DNA of 64,000 nucleotides from Diplonema japonicum (GCA_964019335.1 OZ025657.1:62001-126000), one strand, 5' to 3'; positions 44,160 through 56,472 are shown, counted from the first letter of the stretch. Numbers and translations are program-made. Notes: generated by a model from the letters alone, not told the origin.

Positions 44160-44570
44160 TTTGATGCTTGTTTAATGCTGCAGTGGGTACGCGCTGAGTA
44201 TGCTGAGACAGTATACACTCACAAAGCATAGGACACTGTTGACGTGGAACTGAAGAAACTTAAAAAAAATGAAACCAAGATAAAGGATGCCAAGCTGGTG
44301 CACGCATAGCGGGGTGTCAACATCCTTTGCAGAAGGGTATCACACCACGCACTGTGCTAATGAGTCACCATGACCGTGTATACAGGACGGTTGCTGAGGG
44401 CTGGGTGTACACTTACACGAACATATCTTTGGAGCTGAGTTCAAAAACGCAGGGAAGGGGGATGGTCTAAGGGAAAATCTAAAGTGCAACTACGGGAGCA
44501 GTTTGCAGGCCAGTGTTCCAGTAACCTCGAGCGCTGCAACGCAGACCGTGGCCAACGGGCATCAGTGCAC
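44160..44570. other. Intergenic upstream of aldolase copy 2
   Basis: No gene seen. It holds the 3' UTR of the 252-residue protein gene and the acceptor region of aldolase copy 2. It shares no visible similarity with the upstream region of copy 1. Confidence 0.5.
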
Positions 44571-45365
44571 CTAGAAGGACCTGTGCTTGCCGTGGGGCTG
44601 GGGCACGACAGAGTCCTTTATGTCTTCAAAGACGTGCGGCCTCCTGAAAGAATAGTGCTTGCATGTTGGTCAGTCATACCTCTCGACACCCTTCGCGCAG
44701 TTGGGAAGGGTTTTCAGGTTGGAGTCCCAGTCCTCAGGACGGACAACAGGCTTCCTGGGAGGGTCCTGGGGGAGGGGCTTGGCGAGGTCAAGCTCTTTCT
44801 TTGGCACTTGCGGTACAGTCTTCATGCACTCAGTGTTCCACCCGGGCACGAAATGGTGGGGGTCCTTCGCAACTCTGTGGTGTGTGTCGTTTTTCGTTTG
44901 TTCAAAACCATACTTCTCGTTGGGGATGAGGACGGGTTCCTTTTCTATGACGCGGTTCCTGCGGGCACTGGTGTTTTCGATGGTCTTTGAGCATGACGAC
45001 TGCGCCCAGCCGTCGCCCCTGTTGATTTTTTGGCTATGCTGCTTCTCTCCAAGGACCTTCTGGATCGAGGACCCAGTGCTGTTGGTCCAATCGTTGTTCT
45101 CGCTGGTGTCGTACAGCTTCTTCTTCATGGGCTCCCTGTCGGTGCTGCCTGCCTTGCACGTGAGCATGTCCGCTGTGTCATTCCTTTTGCACCCGTACCT
45201 TTGGGAGGCGCTCCACTCAGGCTCGACATGCACTGCAGCTTCACCCACCCTGAAGGTCCCTTCAAGACCCTCTTGTGCCCTCTGCACCGACTGGCTTTCG
45301 CTGTTCACCTTCCTGAGTTCCCTATGCAACATCGGGGAGTCCACAGACTTGTTATGCGTCGACAT
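44571..45365 (-). CDS. Small soluble protein of unknown function, possible axonemal
   Basis: Exons 45365-44680 and 44643-44571, 252 residues, with a 36-nt intron (44644-44679). The protein is hydrophilic, has little predicted helix, and has scattered Trp, Pro and His (DPHHFVPGWNTECMK, KPVVRPEDWDSNL). This irregular extended composition is typical of microtubule inner proteins, but I see no specific family motif, so that is only a suggestion. The start follows CACTAG and CCATCA. Splicing replaces a short YD end with RRPHVFEDIKD...KHRSF. Confidence 0.6.
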
Positions 45366-45591
45366 TGATGGCTAGTGATATCCTGCAGTGCTGTGCTTTA
45401 ACAGGTACCTTACTTACTTCTTGTCCGAATTCTAGAAAAAAAAAAAGGAGGGAAGATAAAACGCCAGTAAAAAGAAAAGAACACAAGGGGAAACCTGGCG
45501 GGGGAAAGGGTGAGGGGAGATAAAACAAAATCTATGCAATAAGGAAACTCTATTTTTAAAACTCTATTCCCCCCCCCGTTACCGTTGCTTT

Positions 45592-46208
45592 TCACATGTC
45601 TGCCTGCAGGTTGTTGATTGTGGCCACATTAAAGGTGACACCAGGCGCACTTGCAAGTTGTATTTCTCGGTCCGCGCCTGTCTTCTTGTGAAGGAACTTT
45701 GACATCCTGTTTAGTGTGTTTTGTCCGTGCCCACTCATCATGCTACATACTTCCACATATACACAAACCAGACAAAGAAAGTTCCAATGAGCCAGGAAAT
45801 CAACTTGAGGACGAAAGTGATGCCCTGCACCTCGTCCACCCACCCTGACTGGTAGACTATGTACAGGTCTATGATGAAGAGAGGCGTGTCACTGAAGAAG
45901 TAGATGAAAAACATGCCAGTGTGAACCCGCTTGTTGCGCTGTTTGATCCCTTCTTTGCTTTCACGATCGCAGTACAGCGCAGCCCAGAAAAAGCAAAACC
46001 CGGCCACGAAAATATACACCAAAACTGTGAGGAACACGAAGGCAAAGTACGCCTGCTTCACACTCGCCCCGACAAGGGTCTCATTGAACCTCACCCAGCT
46101 CACGTAATTCACAATCGTGAAAATGGAGCACACGCCATACCAGTACATCAACGCAAACGGGTGCTCTTTCAACCACGTTGTCCCCTTGTGGTGCCCTCCA
46201 TAATGCAT
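45592..46208 (-). CDS. Four-pass membrane protein, unknown family
   Basis: Exons 46208-45751 and 45706-45592, 190 residues, with a 44-nt intron. Four hydrophobic helices lie at about 18-38, 52-78, 95-115 and 128-150, connected by short loops. The polar face includes Asp, Tyr and Trp (SDTPLFIIDLY). The spliced C-terminus is a soluble tail, KMSKFLHKKTGADREIQ. The N-terminus is His-rich (MHYGGHHKG). No transport or enzyme motif is recognised. Confidence 0.7.
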
Positions 46209-46368
46209 CTTGTATGTCCTTTTTCTTTCTTCTTCTTCTTTGTTTTCTCTTTTTTTTGCTCATCAACAAATTCAAAAAAAAAAAAGGAAAAAGAAAACTT
46301 ATGTACAAAAAAAAAAAAAAAAAAAAAAAAAAAACTACATGGGGTGAAACAGGTGAGGGGTACCATGA

Positions 46369-47259
46369 TCACTTTGCAAGGTAGTACCTCGATAAGATGC
46401 TCGACTTCCCGGAGTTCAGCGTCGGCGTGGCCCATTTATACCTTTCCATTGCATCGGTCTCAGGGTCTCTGTGGGGTCTGGCGGTGCTGTCTTGTTTTGG
46501 TGACGAGGGTGCACGCTGTAAGGCGTACTTTATAGCAGGGTTCACCACAGAGAGGTAGTGCACTGCAGTGGCCTCCTCGGGGGGAAGGGGGAGGGACTTA
46601 TTTAAGTCTTTCTTTTTGTTCTTTCCCGACTTACCCCGCACTGCTCTGTCAGAGATGAGTTGTTGAAACTTTGCCACTTTGTTCAACTCGTCTTGCATGA
46701 CCTTCGCTTCGCTGACCCTCATCTCCAGCTCGCTGGTCCGCCCTTTGAGGGATAGGCTGATGGCTAGGACTTCTTCTTCGAGGGTTTGATTTTTCGCCTT
46801 TGACTCTTCGAGTAACTTTTCTGTTTTCCGCAGGTCGTCGGTGATGACGAGGACATTTGCCTCTGATGCGGTGAACTTCTTTTGCAGCGTTTCGACTTCT
46901 TTGCAAAGGCCTTCTATGTGGTTTTGCATCTTGGCGGAAGAGGTCTCGTACTTCGCTATGGCCTTCCCCATTTCCTGCACCTGCTGATCGGTCTCTACCT
47001 TGTTGTTGCGCAGGACGCCTAATTCGTCGCCTTGCTGCGTTGTCAGTTGCTTGAAACAATTTTCCTCCGCATCGACCATTCCCCTCAACATGTTCACTGT
47101 CGCCATCGCCCTCCGTAGCTCATCCACCACCTCGTCCCTCTCCCTCAATGCCGCCACTACTATCGCCTTCCATCTGTCTTCTCCTACCAAACCCCTCGCC
47201 ACCCTCCGTTCCACCTCTAGAATCCTGCTCCCATATGTCTTGTCAAACAAGATGCTCAT
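46369..47259 (-). CDS. Coiled-coil protein
   Basis: 296 residues from ATG 47259, four bases after a CTGCACAG acceptor; the frame is open upstream but without support. Residues about 25-210 form a long coiled coil with heptads (KQLTTQQGDELGVLRNNKVE, LEESKAKNQTLEEEVL). A basic stretch (GKSGKNKKKD) and a C-terminal region with YKWATPTLN follow. Probably cytoskeletal or flagellar; no family recognised. Confidence 0.75.
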   Translation of the reverse strand: MSILFDKTYGSRILEVERRVARGLVGEDRWKAIVVAALRERDEVVDELRRAMATVNMLRGMVDAEENCFKQLTTQQGDELGVLRNNKVETDQQVQEMGKAIAKYETSSAKMQNHIEGLCKEVETLQKKFTASEANVLVITDDLRKTEKLLEESKAKNQTLEEEVLAISLSLKGRTSELEMRVSEAKVMQDELNKVAKFQQLISDRAVRGKSGKNKKKDLNKSLPLPPEEATAVHYLSVVNPAIKYALQRAPSSPKQDSTARPHRDPETDAMERYKWATPTLNSGKSSILSRYYLAK

Positions 47260-47471
47260 CGTGCTGTGCAGAGTTTTTTGGGTAGAACTCGCTAAGAGAG
47301 TTTGAAAAAGGAAAATGGACAAACGAGGGATTTCGCTTGTAAAAGCGAACAATGAGAGAGAAATGACAAATGAAGAAAGAAAAAGAGAAAAACAAGGGAA
47401 AACTACTGCATAAAACCGAGTCCTATATCGTTCTCGTCGTCGCTGTCGTCATCCACAACCTGAGAGGATTG

Positions 47472-50400
47472 CTATGTTTGACAAGGCCAAACCTTTCGGA
47501 GAATCACCGGGAGACGGAAGAGGCGCACTGTTCTTGTCTCCCTCTGTCCTGCGTTGTCTGTCTTCCAGATGCGTATCTTCTTCCGTAGTTCTTTAAGGGT
47601 CACCTTTTGTTGATCTGTGAGGACCACACGGTGCTTGTCCCTCTCAAGCAAGTGCAACACGCAAACCGTTCTCACAACAGACTGCGTGCGGTGTGACCTT
47701 GTGGCATTCATACCTGCAGCACCTGTGTCGCTAGGAGCCTGTCAGCCTTTTTCTGGAACTGCCTGGTGGATTCCACTTCCTCCAGGTTCAGTGCCACATC
47801 CTTTAAAGAGTTTCTCCCCTTCCCCCATGCACACCTCATAAGAGTGATGGCACAAGATGTGCAGCACCTCGTGGAACCTGAACGACGGCCACATTGGTGG
47901 CGGCCATACCTTCGCCAGCTCGGCCCTGTGTGTTCATACTTCTTGTCAACGCCGATAGCATACTGTTGCAACTTGGCATCGCACGACTTGATCTCCTTGT
48001 TGATGCCTCTGAGCCTGAACCAGTCCAGCTTCAACATTAACGTGTTGAAGAACTTCTTCTGGTAGATTGGATGCAGCCCTAGCTTATTATGATAGAACAG
48101 CGACTCCATGAGGTGCGCCATCCGCCAACGAGGAATCTCAGAGGAGTTTCCTTGCACGGTCTTACACCACATAAGACGGAAGACATCTATCTCAGACTCA
48201 GAGACGCGGAAGCGGTTTCGCGAGATGGCATGCTGGACCTCGTCCAAGATGGCAGCTGTGACGAGGTTGAGGAAGATGTACGCGCCAAGAACAAAGAAGC
48301 TTACGAAATAGACTATCGAGAGTGCCTTTGACCCGCAATCGTTGAAGCCCTTAGAGAGGTCGGCATCTGTCCCACCATCGATGCTGCCCACCCAAGGCGG
48401 CGGCTGTCTGCTGCAGAAAGGGTCCTCCATCATGACATCATGCATGATGTGGATCCAGTTGTCAGACGTGATGACCAGCGACAGTGTACAGAAAGCGTTA
48501 AAGAACCCGCGGAAATTGAAGTCGCTGTTGACAGATGCCCCCATGCGAATGCCGCCAAAGAGCTCCATCCCAATGGCCCCCCATATCCAGATGAACAGGA
48601 CCACGATGAGCATGATGTTGCTGATCGCAGGGATGGACGCTAGCAGGCTGTCGAATAGGAAGGCAACACCCTTCGACCTCCGTATCATCTTGAAAACACG
48701 TAGAATCCTGAAGATACGGATGATGGAGAACAGTTTCTTGGCAGCTCCAGCGTTGGAGGAAAGGGACGCTGCCTTGAGGGCAAGGCCTGTAATGGAGCCA
48801 AGGACAATGAAAGAGTCGAACCGGTTCCATTTGTCTTTGAAGTAAGCGGTTGGGGAGAGTGCGAAGACACGGATCAGGCACTCTGCTATGTAGATGGACA
48901 CGATGACTGTGTTCGCGACCTCAAGAAACTCCTTGTGCGTGCTGTCCATCTGGTCCTGACGGTACTCAGAAGCCATCATCAGGATGTTAATTATGATGAC
49001 GAAGTTGATGAAGGCATCGAACGACCGATTTTTCGTGAACTGCTTGGGACCCACGTACCTCAGTACGACATCCCGCATGGCGCCGATGGTAGTCAGCTCG
49101 CCGTGCTCATCGCGCTCGGGGGGGTGTACCCACGGCAGGGGCTGCGCAACCTTGATGTAGTGCATGAGATCGATCCATTCTACTTGTTCTCTGATCAGAA
49201 CAGCGGTCCCCGACTGCCTTCGTATCGCATCAGTGATGACAAAAATCACAAGGTTCACGATTACGAAGCTCATCAGGATCATGTACACAATGAAGAACAG
49301 CGAGTACACCGCGTTGTTGTCCTTCGACGGGCCGCTCGTTGTCGTCGTCGAGTCTACAGCGTGCAGCATGGGGGTGCCCCAGTCCTCCCCAGAAGCAACT
49401 GCCACTAATGTCACAATAGCATCACCAATAGTGTCAAAGTTTCTCCAAGGCGACTTCCAAACCCTCGGTGCCAGGTACTCATCGGCTGTCTCGAACACAT
49501 CTGAGCCAGACGTTCCTGTTGCACAGTTGTTCTTGTACATAACAGTCTCTTCCGTACAGTACCCCAGCTTGCCTGCTAGAAGGCTCACAGCCAATAACCC
49601 AAACGAGAAATAACAGAACAACGCCAACAGCAACACAGCACCAATGCGTACCAACGTGCGTGGATGTAACAATGCCTGCAGGAGTACCCTTAAGCTCTCC
49701 ACCCGTCTGATGACTCGTATCACACGTAGCACCCTGAAGATTCTGATGCTCTTGAACCCATTCTTGGCACCTGTTTGTTCCAACACGAAACTCACGTACA
49801 TGACGTTCAAGATCGTGAAGTCCAACACGTTCCAAGGGTTCATGAGGTACGCTTCCTCGCGCTTCCTTGCAGGGTCTCTTGGCTTGGACATCCATATGAA
49901 GCCGTACGCTGTGATCTTGATTAAAAACTCCCCAGTGAAGATGATGAGAAACAAGACGCTGAGGATATCATCTACATTTGTAGGGAGGGTGCCACCACTA
50001 GTGTGGAGGGCTGCGTCGCCCCAGGCCTCGTTGGGGGGTGAGAAGATGAGGAGGAACGATGACACAAGCACCGAGGCGAGTATTCCTTTGATGAAGATCT
50101 GCGACTGGCAAATCTTCAGCGCCGTCACACGTATTATGTGATTCTCATGAAGCAAGAACAGTGCAAGACCTTTCAGCATGTGCTCATGCCGCTTCTTCCG
50201 TAGAGAGATCCAACGTGGAAGGCGCATGGATAGCTTCTTTTCCCCAACTGTCTCTTCACTGCTTATTCTGACCACTGGCTTGGTTGCCACCTGTTCTTCT
50301 CTATTGTCCTCGTCGTGCAGCACGTTGTCGTCTGTTTTCGGATTGCTTTCAGGCTTTACTTCCAGGTTCTGTGCCACCTTGAATGCCTCGATAGCTTTCT

Positions 50401-53191
50401 TCAGTCGTTTCTCCGAATTCTTAGGTGAGGATGACTTCAAAAAACTACCGTGTGACTCTAAATCCTCGTCGCTGCTTGTGCCGTCGTCTTCATCGGACGA
50501 GTCAAGCAGTGTGGGGAACACTTCCACCTCGCGCAGCTCCCGCAACATGCTCGGACCGCCAGTTGCCAGCATACGGAGTTTCGCTTTTGTCTCTGATGTT
50601 GTAGCTTTGTTAGTCTCCAGCTTCTTCAAGTTGGCCTCTTCACTTGTTACAGCCGCCGTAACCACAGACTCCGCCTGCGCGGCCTTTTTCAGCATCTCCG
50701 TCACTCGCACCTGCCGTGCAGTGAACAAGGTAGTTTGCCGCATCCGCCCCATCTTTGCGCTCTTGCTCGTCAAAGCTTTTTTGTTGCTGTCGTTCACCAA
50801 AAGTATACAAGCACGGATAGAGGACTTCAGCCGCACGCCTTCCATCACTCGCGCTGAGTTCGCGACGCTGCGCTTGTTCATTTCAATTTTCCGCTTGAAA
50901 TTCGTCTTTTGCATCTCTGTGGTGCGTGCCCGAGTTGCCCATTTGTGCATGTTCACAATTGCGCACACAGAAGCTATGTTTTCCTCGTCCACACCGTCCG
51001 CTGCGTTCAGCATGTCCACCTTTCGCAAGAACTTGCTAAACATGGAGCGGGACTGCGTCACCACCTCGTGGTTATCAAGATTCTTATCAAGAGGCGAGAA
51101 CGTGTCGAACTCCTGCAGCAACACGGCAATGAACATCGACAGGAGAACCCAATTGCTGCATATCACAAACGCATAGAAGTAAAGCATGGCAGGAACAAAC
51201 ATGTCTGATGAGGCGGACATAGCTTGGTACATCGGGTAGCTCCAGTTGTCGCCTGCCATCACCAGGAACAGCGTGCGCAGCCCGTCGCCTATTGTATTGA
51301 AGTGGAAGCGCGATACCCAAATTGGGTCCATGAATGCAGTCCTTGCAGGGAACTTCGTTGTGTCATACAGCCCCGAGAAGAACTGCATGCCCACTGCAGA
51401 GAAAATGAGCATCGCCACAAGCATCATATAAAACAGCGACAAGATAGGCTCCACGTTCACCTTTTGGCAAAAGTCTGTCGCAGACTGATTGAAGCTCAGC
51501 ACCCTAAACACTCTGAGCCTGTTTGCAGGACGCACATCTGCGAACGCAAGCCCCAAGATGCCGAGCACCACAAGCAGGGCCTCGAACCACCACATCTTCT
51601 TACTTAGAAAGAACTGCCATTCCAACGAGAAGCGCACCAGCTGCTCGATGATGTAGAAGGCAAGAAAGCCATACTCAGAGTCAATTAAGAGCTGCTTTTG
51701 GCTGTCATTCATTGTGGAGTGCTCAGTAGCAAGAAGAGCTACGTTTCCAATCACCACTATGACCACACCTTTCAGAAACAACTCTCTCGCCCTAATGTGC
51801 CATATTACCTCTTCCTCACTGGCGCGACTCAGCTCTTCCGCCCTGTCAGGCGACTCCACGGCATTATCCTCTTTCGCCTCCTCCACTGGTTTGGTTGTGG
51901 TCAGCACATTCTGCGGTTGGGGCGACATCTCCACGTCCTCGCAGCTGGCGTCAAAAGCAAGTGGGTACCTCTCCTGCAGAGTCTTGGTAAACCTTTCGGG
52001 GAGGATGTCAGCTGCGTCCCTCACCATACGATTCCACACAGTATGCTTCAGGAGGGTGTCGGGGTCTTCCCCCTCCATCTCAACGCGAAGCTCTTGAAAG
52101 TGAAAAACAATAATGGCGATGAAGAGGTTTATGATGATGAACCTGCACGAGACTATGACGGCCACGAAGAAGAAGTAAGTGAAATGCTGGTCGCGAGAAT
52201 GGAACAGTGGCCGCATGATGTCGCCCCAGTTCTCGAGCTGGGCGACTTGGAAGATGGAGATGCAGGCGGTCCCGAAGTGGTCGAAGTTGAGCCACCCGGG
52301 GTCAGAGTTCCCGACGTCCACGCAAGTCAGGGCATCAGGGCAGGGGCGTTCTGGGAAGAGTGAGTGGGCTGTGTCTGAACATGCAAGGTTCTCGACCTCT
52401 ATGCCGTTGTCGATGCAGGAGAAGGCGTGGCCCGCTGCGAAAAACTCGACGGCACCGATGCTGAAGAAGACGACGAAGAAGATGAGGATGCCGATGTTGT
52501 CCACGAGAAGCGAAGCGGAGCGCTCTACTGCTTGGAACACGGCCCGGGCAGACCGCATCTCAGGGAAGTACGTATGGGGGAGGCACTTCAAGACACGGAG
52601 GGCATGCACACCATGCAGGCCCACTGTCATAAAGGCCACGGAAGAGAGGAGTGCGAAGAGGTCCATCCTGTTGCTCATAGATGACCCGAGGTAGGTTGTG
52701 AAACCCCAAGTAACGCAATGGAGGAGGACCTCGAAGAGGAAGATGGCGACGACCAGCCAGTCGAAGACGACTAGAGCCTCCTGGGTGCTAGTGGTGGGGC
52801 TGCCATGGACTTTCCGTGGCTCGAAGAAAAGGGCTGTGGTTGAGATCCAAATGAGGAGATTAACGGCAATGACCCACCGTCTTGATGTAAGTAACTTGTG
52901 CAACCGAACGCGCACCGTGGAGTCGGGAGGAAGTACATTGAGCGTGAAGCCCTCCAATGCCGTCTCCTTTGTGAAGGCTATGTTTATTGAAACTTCAGGC
53001 ATCGTATTGTTGAACCCACCTGCCGTGTTCAGGTTGTCTCCGCCCTCCCCTATGTCATCGAGCAAATCAAAATCATGGCTTGCTACGAGCTGCGGTGGGC
53101 CACTCGCGAGTTCTAAATGCCCACTTGCAGCTGAGAATCTTCTGTTCAGGTTCACACTGACCTTTCTGATCTCCTCGCATCCTGCTTCCAT
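47472..53191 (-). CDS. Four-domain voltage-gated cation (Ca2+-type) channel
   Basis: Exons 53191-47910, 47877-47835, 47800-47714 and 47681-47472, 1873 residues; introns are 32, 34 and 32 nt. Four repeats of six helices start at about 105, 470, 1030 and 1390. The selectivity positions are E320 (QLENW), D648 (AGDNW), E1269 (SGEDW) and D1577 (TSDNW). This acidic E-D-E-D ring suggests Ca2+ rather than the DEKA ring of Na+ channels. The S4 helices of repeats III and IV carry five or more Arg/Lys (SIRIFRVLRVIRVIRRV, IIRIFRILRVFKMIRRS); I and II carry fewer. The domain II-III linker is long. Splicing restores RFHEVLHILCHHSYE, the usual post-IV segment. Kinetoplastids have a related flagellar channel; location here is inference. 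Confidence 0.94.
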
Positions 53192-53656
53192 CCCCGACCT
53201 GGTTTTTGATGATTTGAAGGAATAACATGTGAATATAAAAAGAACGGGGGGAAGAGGGGAAATCCAAAATTAAAAGAAGGGAAAAAAACACTTGAAGGGA
53301 AGGGGGAGAAGAGGGCTGGGGAATAGCAAAAAAAGGAGGTTTCCACTTGAAAAGAAGAAAAACAAAAACATACACTAGAAAAATAAAAGTGAACGAAGTA
53401 CACCAATCCTTCACCCGAAGGGGGGGGGGGGGAAGGGAGTGTCGAGGTGGTATAGAAAAAAAAATGCAGAAACAAAAAAAAATATACATGAAAACAAAAC
53501 CAAAAAAAAAGAGATGAGATAAAGGAGGTTCCTGTTTTGGAACGTCCCCCTTGTCTCTACTTATCTACCCCTTTCTCCCTTCTGGGGCCTCGGCCTTTCT
53601 TTCTTTTTTGGCTGTGTCAAAAAAAAAAAAAAAAAAAAAAAAAAAGCAACAAAACC
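53192..53656. other. Intergenic between channel and downstream-numbered gene
   Basis: Low-complexity A-rich DNA with A27 at 53619-53645. No gene seen. It includes the pyrimidine-rich sense-strand tract ahead of the channel start. Confidence 0.5.
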
Positions 53657-54400
53657 CTATTCCATGACCTTCTTGTACATGTTGCCCTTCTCTTGCATCA
53701 TGTTGCTCCTGATCGACATCAACTCCTCCTTGATCTGAAGGGAGAGTTCTTTTTTTTCTTTCTTTTCCCATACCTCCCGAATGCGAGTCATGTCCTGCTT
53801 TGTCTTATCCACGTACCTCTTCTCAAGGAAAGGGTTGTCAAGGAAAACATTGATCTTGCCCAGCTTTTCAAGCTGGTGGATGGGGCGACCGTCAGTTTGG
53901 TCCCAGGCCTATGACGAATTAGTTTTATGTTTCATGAGTTCCCAACATACCTGGTGACCAGTGGAGGACCCGGAGGACCTGATACGGTTGGTCTGAATGT
54001 GCTGCAAGCCCATACCGGGACGGGCGTGATACCTAAGGAACTCATACGCCCTGTTCCTCTGCGCAGTAATCTCCATGGTGAAGTGCATGTAAGCCATCAT
54101 CGCAGAGTCATCCGAGCGCAGAGGTCTTATCCCATCTATCATGTCGCCGAACTCATACCTCCACGGCAGGAGAAACAGGTATAACGCAGGTGCCGCCATG
54201 CACCAGTACACTCTGCTGTACATGCTCTTGTTCGACCCGAACATCTCTGCCGCAGTCGGCCCGTCCCACGTCATCTTCACATGCTCGTTGTTGTGCGCGT
54301 ACTTCTTGGGGATGTTGTACCTCACCACCCCTCTCCGCTCCGCCACCCTGGTTCCTCTGAACAGCGAGCGCATCTCATTCCACCGGAAATATCTAGACAT
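53657..54400 (-). CDS. Small single-pass protein, probably organellar membrane
   Basis: Exons 54400-53951, 53908-53774 and 53734-53657, 220 residues; introns are 42 and 39 nt. The ATG directly follows CGTTCAG. The first 30 residues are Arg-rich with few acidic residues (MSRYFRWNEMRSLFRGTRV), which fits a mitochondrial presequence. One hydrophobic helix lies at about 62-82 (MAAPALYLFLLPW). The rest is soluble and charged, ending in a helix (EELMSIRSNMMQEKGNMYK). The form fits an accessory subunit of an inner-membrane complex, but I recognise no specific family. Confidence 0.65.
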
Positions 54401-54492
54401 CTGAACGCCCTTCCCCGCCCTGCCGAAGTGTAAAGTGCTAAAGAACAGAAATTAGGGGTAAATAAAAAGGGTACATTTTCTTCAATACATAA

Positions 54493-56472
54493 TTACAATA
54501 CTGGGTGCGGCGCAGGGCTGACGATGCCGATCCGCTGCACGTATGTCATGGGCGAGGGCATGCCCTCGGTGCCCCTGGCACAGGGCGTTGAGTCGGCAGA
54601 CATGGTGGAGAGTGAAGCTGTTGAAGACTCACGCTCGATAGAGAGCATGACCTGCGGTGGGGAAACAGGAGGCATGGGAGGTGGTTGGCAGTGCCGTGGA
54701 GACATGGACCGCCGTGGACTGGTAGAGGTTGCCCTCCCAGGGGCATGCACCCAACCACTGTCGTTGTAGAAGGGTCTGTAAGGAAACTTCTCACGTGCAA
54801 CTGGATTCGGAACATAGTTTGGCCGCGTCCTTGCCATTTTGTCCATAGCGTCCTTCAAGGCTTCTACCGTTGTGGGTCCCTTCCTCACCCTCCCAGGCGA
54901 CATGCTCTTCGAGCTCTTTTTGCTGTATGTCCCGTGCCTCTGGAGCTCAGCGATCTTCTTTTTCGACGTCGTGATCACCTCTTCTTTTTCGAGGATCTTG
55001 TCATTCGCCTCCTCCAACTTCCTTCGCAGTGCAGCAGTCTGGTCACGTAGGTCTGTCACTTCATTCCACACCATCTCATTCCCTGTCATGAGCTGCCGCT
55101 TCGTGGAGTCCGTCTCTGCCTGCACCATGGAGTGTGCCTGCTGCATCTCCATCATCACTGCGACGGCCTTGTCCTTGCTTGTCACTGTTGTAAGTAGCTT
55201 GGCTTCGAGCTCTGCACTTTCACGCAGTTCTTGTCCTAGTACTGTTTGGTAGAAGGCAGCCCGTGATGCCGCCTCTGTGGCCTTAACTTCCATAAAACAC
55301 ATGGCTTGCTCGTGCTGCAGATCGCCTCTCGCCTGCTTCTCTTCCAACACCACTGTGCTGCGCTCATTCATTAGCGTTGCGATCCTGCAGGTGGACAGCT
55401 TCTCCTTCATCCGGCTCATTTCTGACAACCCTGCGTCCTTAATCCGTAGTTCTTCTTTAAGTGTCGAGATCAGCTCTTGAGCTGTTTCCAATTTTTTCTT
55501 CAGCTTAACTGATCTCACCTCTTCCTCCTCTGCATCCTTGAGTAATCCTTCATGCGAAGCCATAGTGTGCTTCAACATCTGCTCTGCAGATTTGATCTTT
55601 GCTTCTTTGTCCTCAATCGACATGTGTGAGCACAGCAGCCGTTTGGACGACGCTACTTCTGACTTGCTTATATTCAGCTCTAGCTCAGCCTGTGCTTGCC
55701 TCTGTTCCGCCTGGTCTTTGTCGTGCTTTAGCTTCATCATGGCTTCCTGCATCATGAAGCTTGTTTCTGCAGCCTCGTTCAAAGCTTGTTGTTGAAGGTC
55801 TATCTTGCTCTGTTGTTCCTCTGCGAGGTTTTTATACTTTCGTGCGACAGACTGGGCCATGCCGAGCTCATCTTTTAAGAAGTCCTGCTCTCGCTGGGCT
55901 TCTTCGGAGCATATCTTGAACTCGGCCAGTTCCTTCTTTATTCTCTTGATCTCCGGGTGAGGTGAGTAGCTGCTGCCCACGGATGCCAGAGTTGTTTTTA
56001 CCGATGACAAGATTTGATCGCACTCAAGAGTCTCAGGGTCTTCATAGTGTACTCCTCTGGGGGGCGATGCCATAAGAGATACAGGACTGTCGACAGGACG
56101 CAGGGGAGGTGGTGGTGACACTGCTGCGGACATGGGTGACCCGCAGGGGCTGGTGTGGTCCAACTTGGGCACCCCAGCAGGGGTAGAAGGGGGCAGCGTT
56201 GGTGGGGGTACTCTCTTTTCCTTACTGGCACTCAAGCTGTGATATAACTGCTCTAGTAGTACTAAATTCACGCTGTCCGTAAGGACTTGCGCTGCTGGGA
56301 CCCTTGCCCCTGCAGAGCTCGGAGTCCCATGTTCTTCGTCTACCTCATAGCTCTCATCTTCGGCCCCGACTGGGAGGCTGTTAGGTGTGGTGCCAGACCC
56401 AACGCATGGCACCTCCAGCAAAGCCTCTAGATCATCGCCAGTCGCCTGCAACAGAGATGCTGCCAAGGACAT
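54493..56472 (-). CDS. Long coiled-coil protein with R-S-M-S-P tail motifs
   Basis: 659 residues from ATG 56472, placed eight bases after an excellent TTCACTTTCAG acceptor. The frame extends upstream to 56640, but there it overlaps the last exon of the aldo-keto reductase gene in another frame. The N-terminal 170 residues are Pro/Ser-rich. About 175-500 is a nearly unbroken coiled coil. The tail holds KSMSPGR, a Tyr/Pro block (PNYVPNPVAREKFPYRPFYN) and RRSMSPRH. The layout is like that of the protein at 58480-60469. Cytoskeletal or flagellar use is plausible; not proven. Confidence 0.8.
   Translation of the reverse strand: MSLAASLLQATGDDLEALLEVPCVGSGTTPNSLPVGAEDESYEVDEEHGTPSSAGARVPAAQVLTDSVNLVLLEQLYHSLSASKEKRVPPPTLPPSTPAGVPKLDHTSPCGSPMSAAVSPPPPLRPVDSPVSLMASPPRGVHYEDPETLECDQILSSVKTTLASVGSSYSPHPEIKRIKKELAEFKICSEEAQREQDFLKDELGMAQSVARKYKNLAEEQQSKIDLQQQALNEAAETSFMMQEAMMKLKHDKDQAEQRQAQAELELNISKSEVASSKRLLCSHMSIEDKEAKIKSAEQMLKHTMASHEGLLKDAEEEEVRSVKLKKKLETAQELISTLKEELRIKDAGLSEMSRMKEKLSTCRIATLMNERSTVVLEEKQARGDLQHEQAMCFMEVKATEAASRAAFYQTVLGQELRESAELEAKLLTTVTSKDKAVAVMMEMQQAHSMVQAETDSTKRQLMTGNEMVWNEVTDLRDQTAALRRKLEEANDKILEKEEVITTSKKKIAELQRHGTYSKKSSKSMSPGRVRKGPTTVEALKDAMDKMARTRPNYVPNPVAREKFPYRPFYNDSGWVHAPGRATSTSPRRSMSPRHCQPPPMPPVSPPQVMLSIERESSTASLSTMSADSTPCARGTEGMPSPMTYVQRIGIVSPAPHPVL

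Noticed and set aside
47920-47940. A 14-nt GTATGAACACACAG intron in the channel
   Set aside because: Too short for any spliceosome, and the frame is open without it.
50178-51176. 332-codon plus-strand ORF
   Set aside because: Antisense to the linker between repeats II and III of the channel; no domain.
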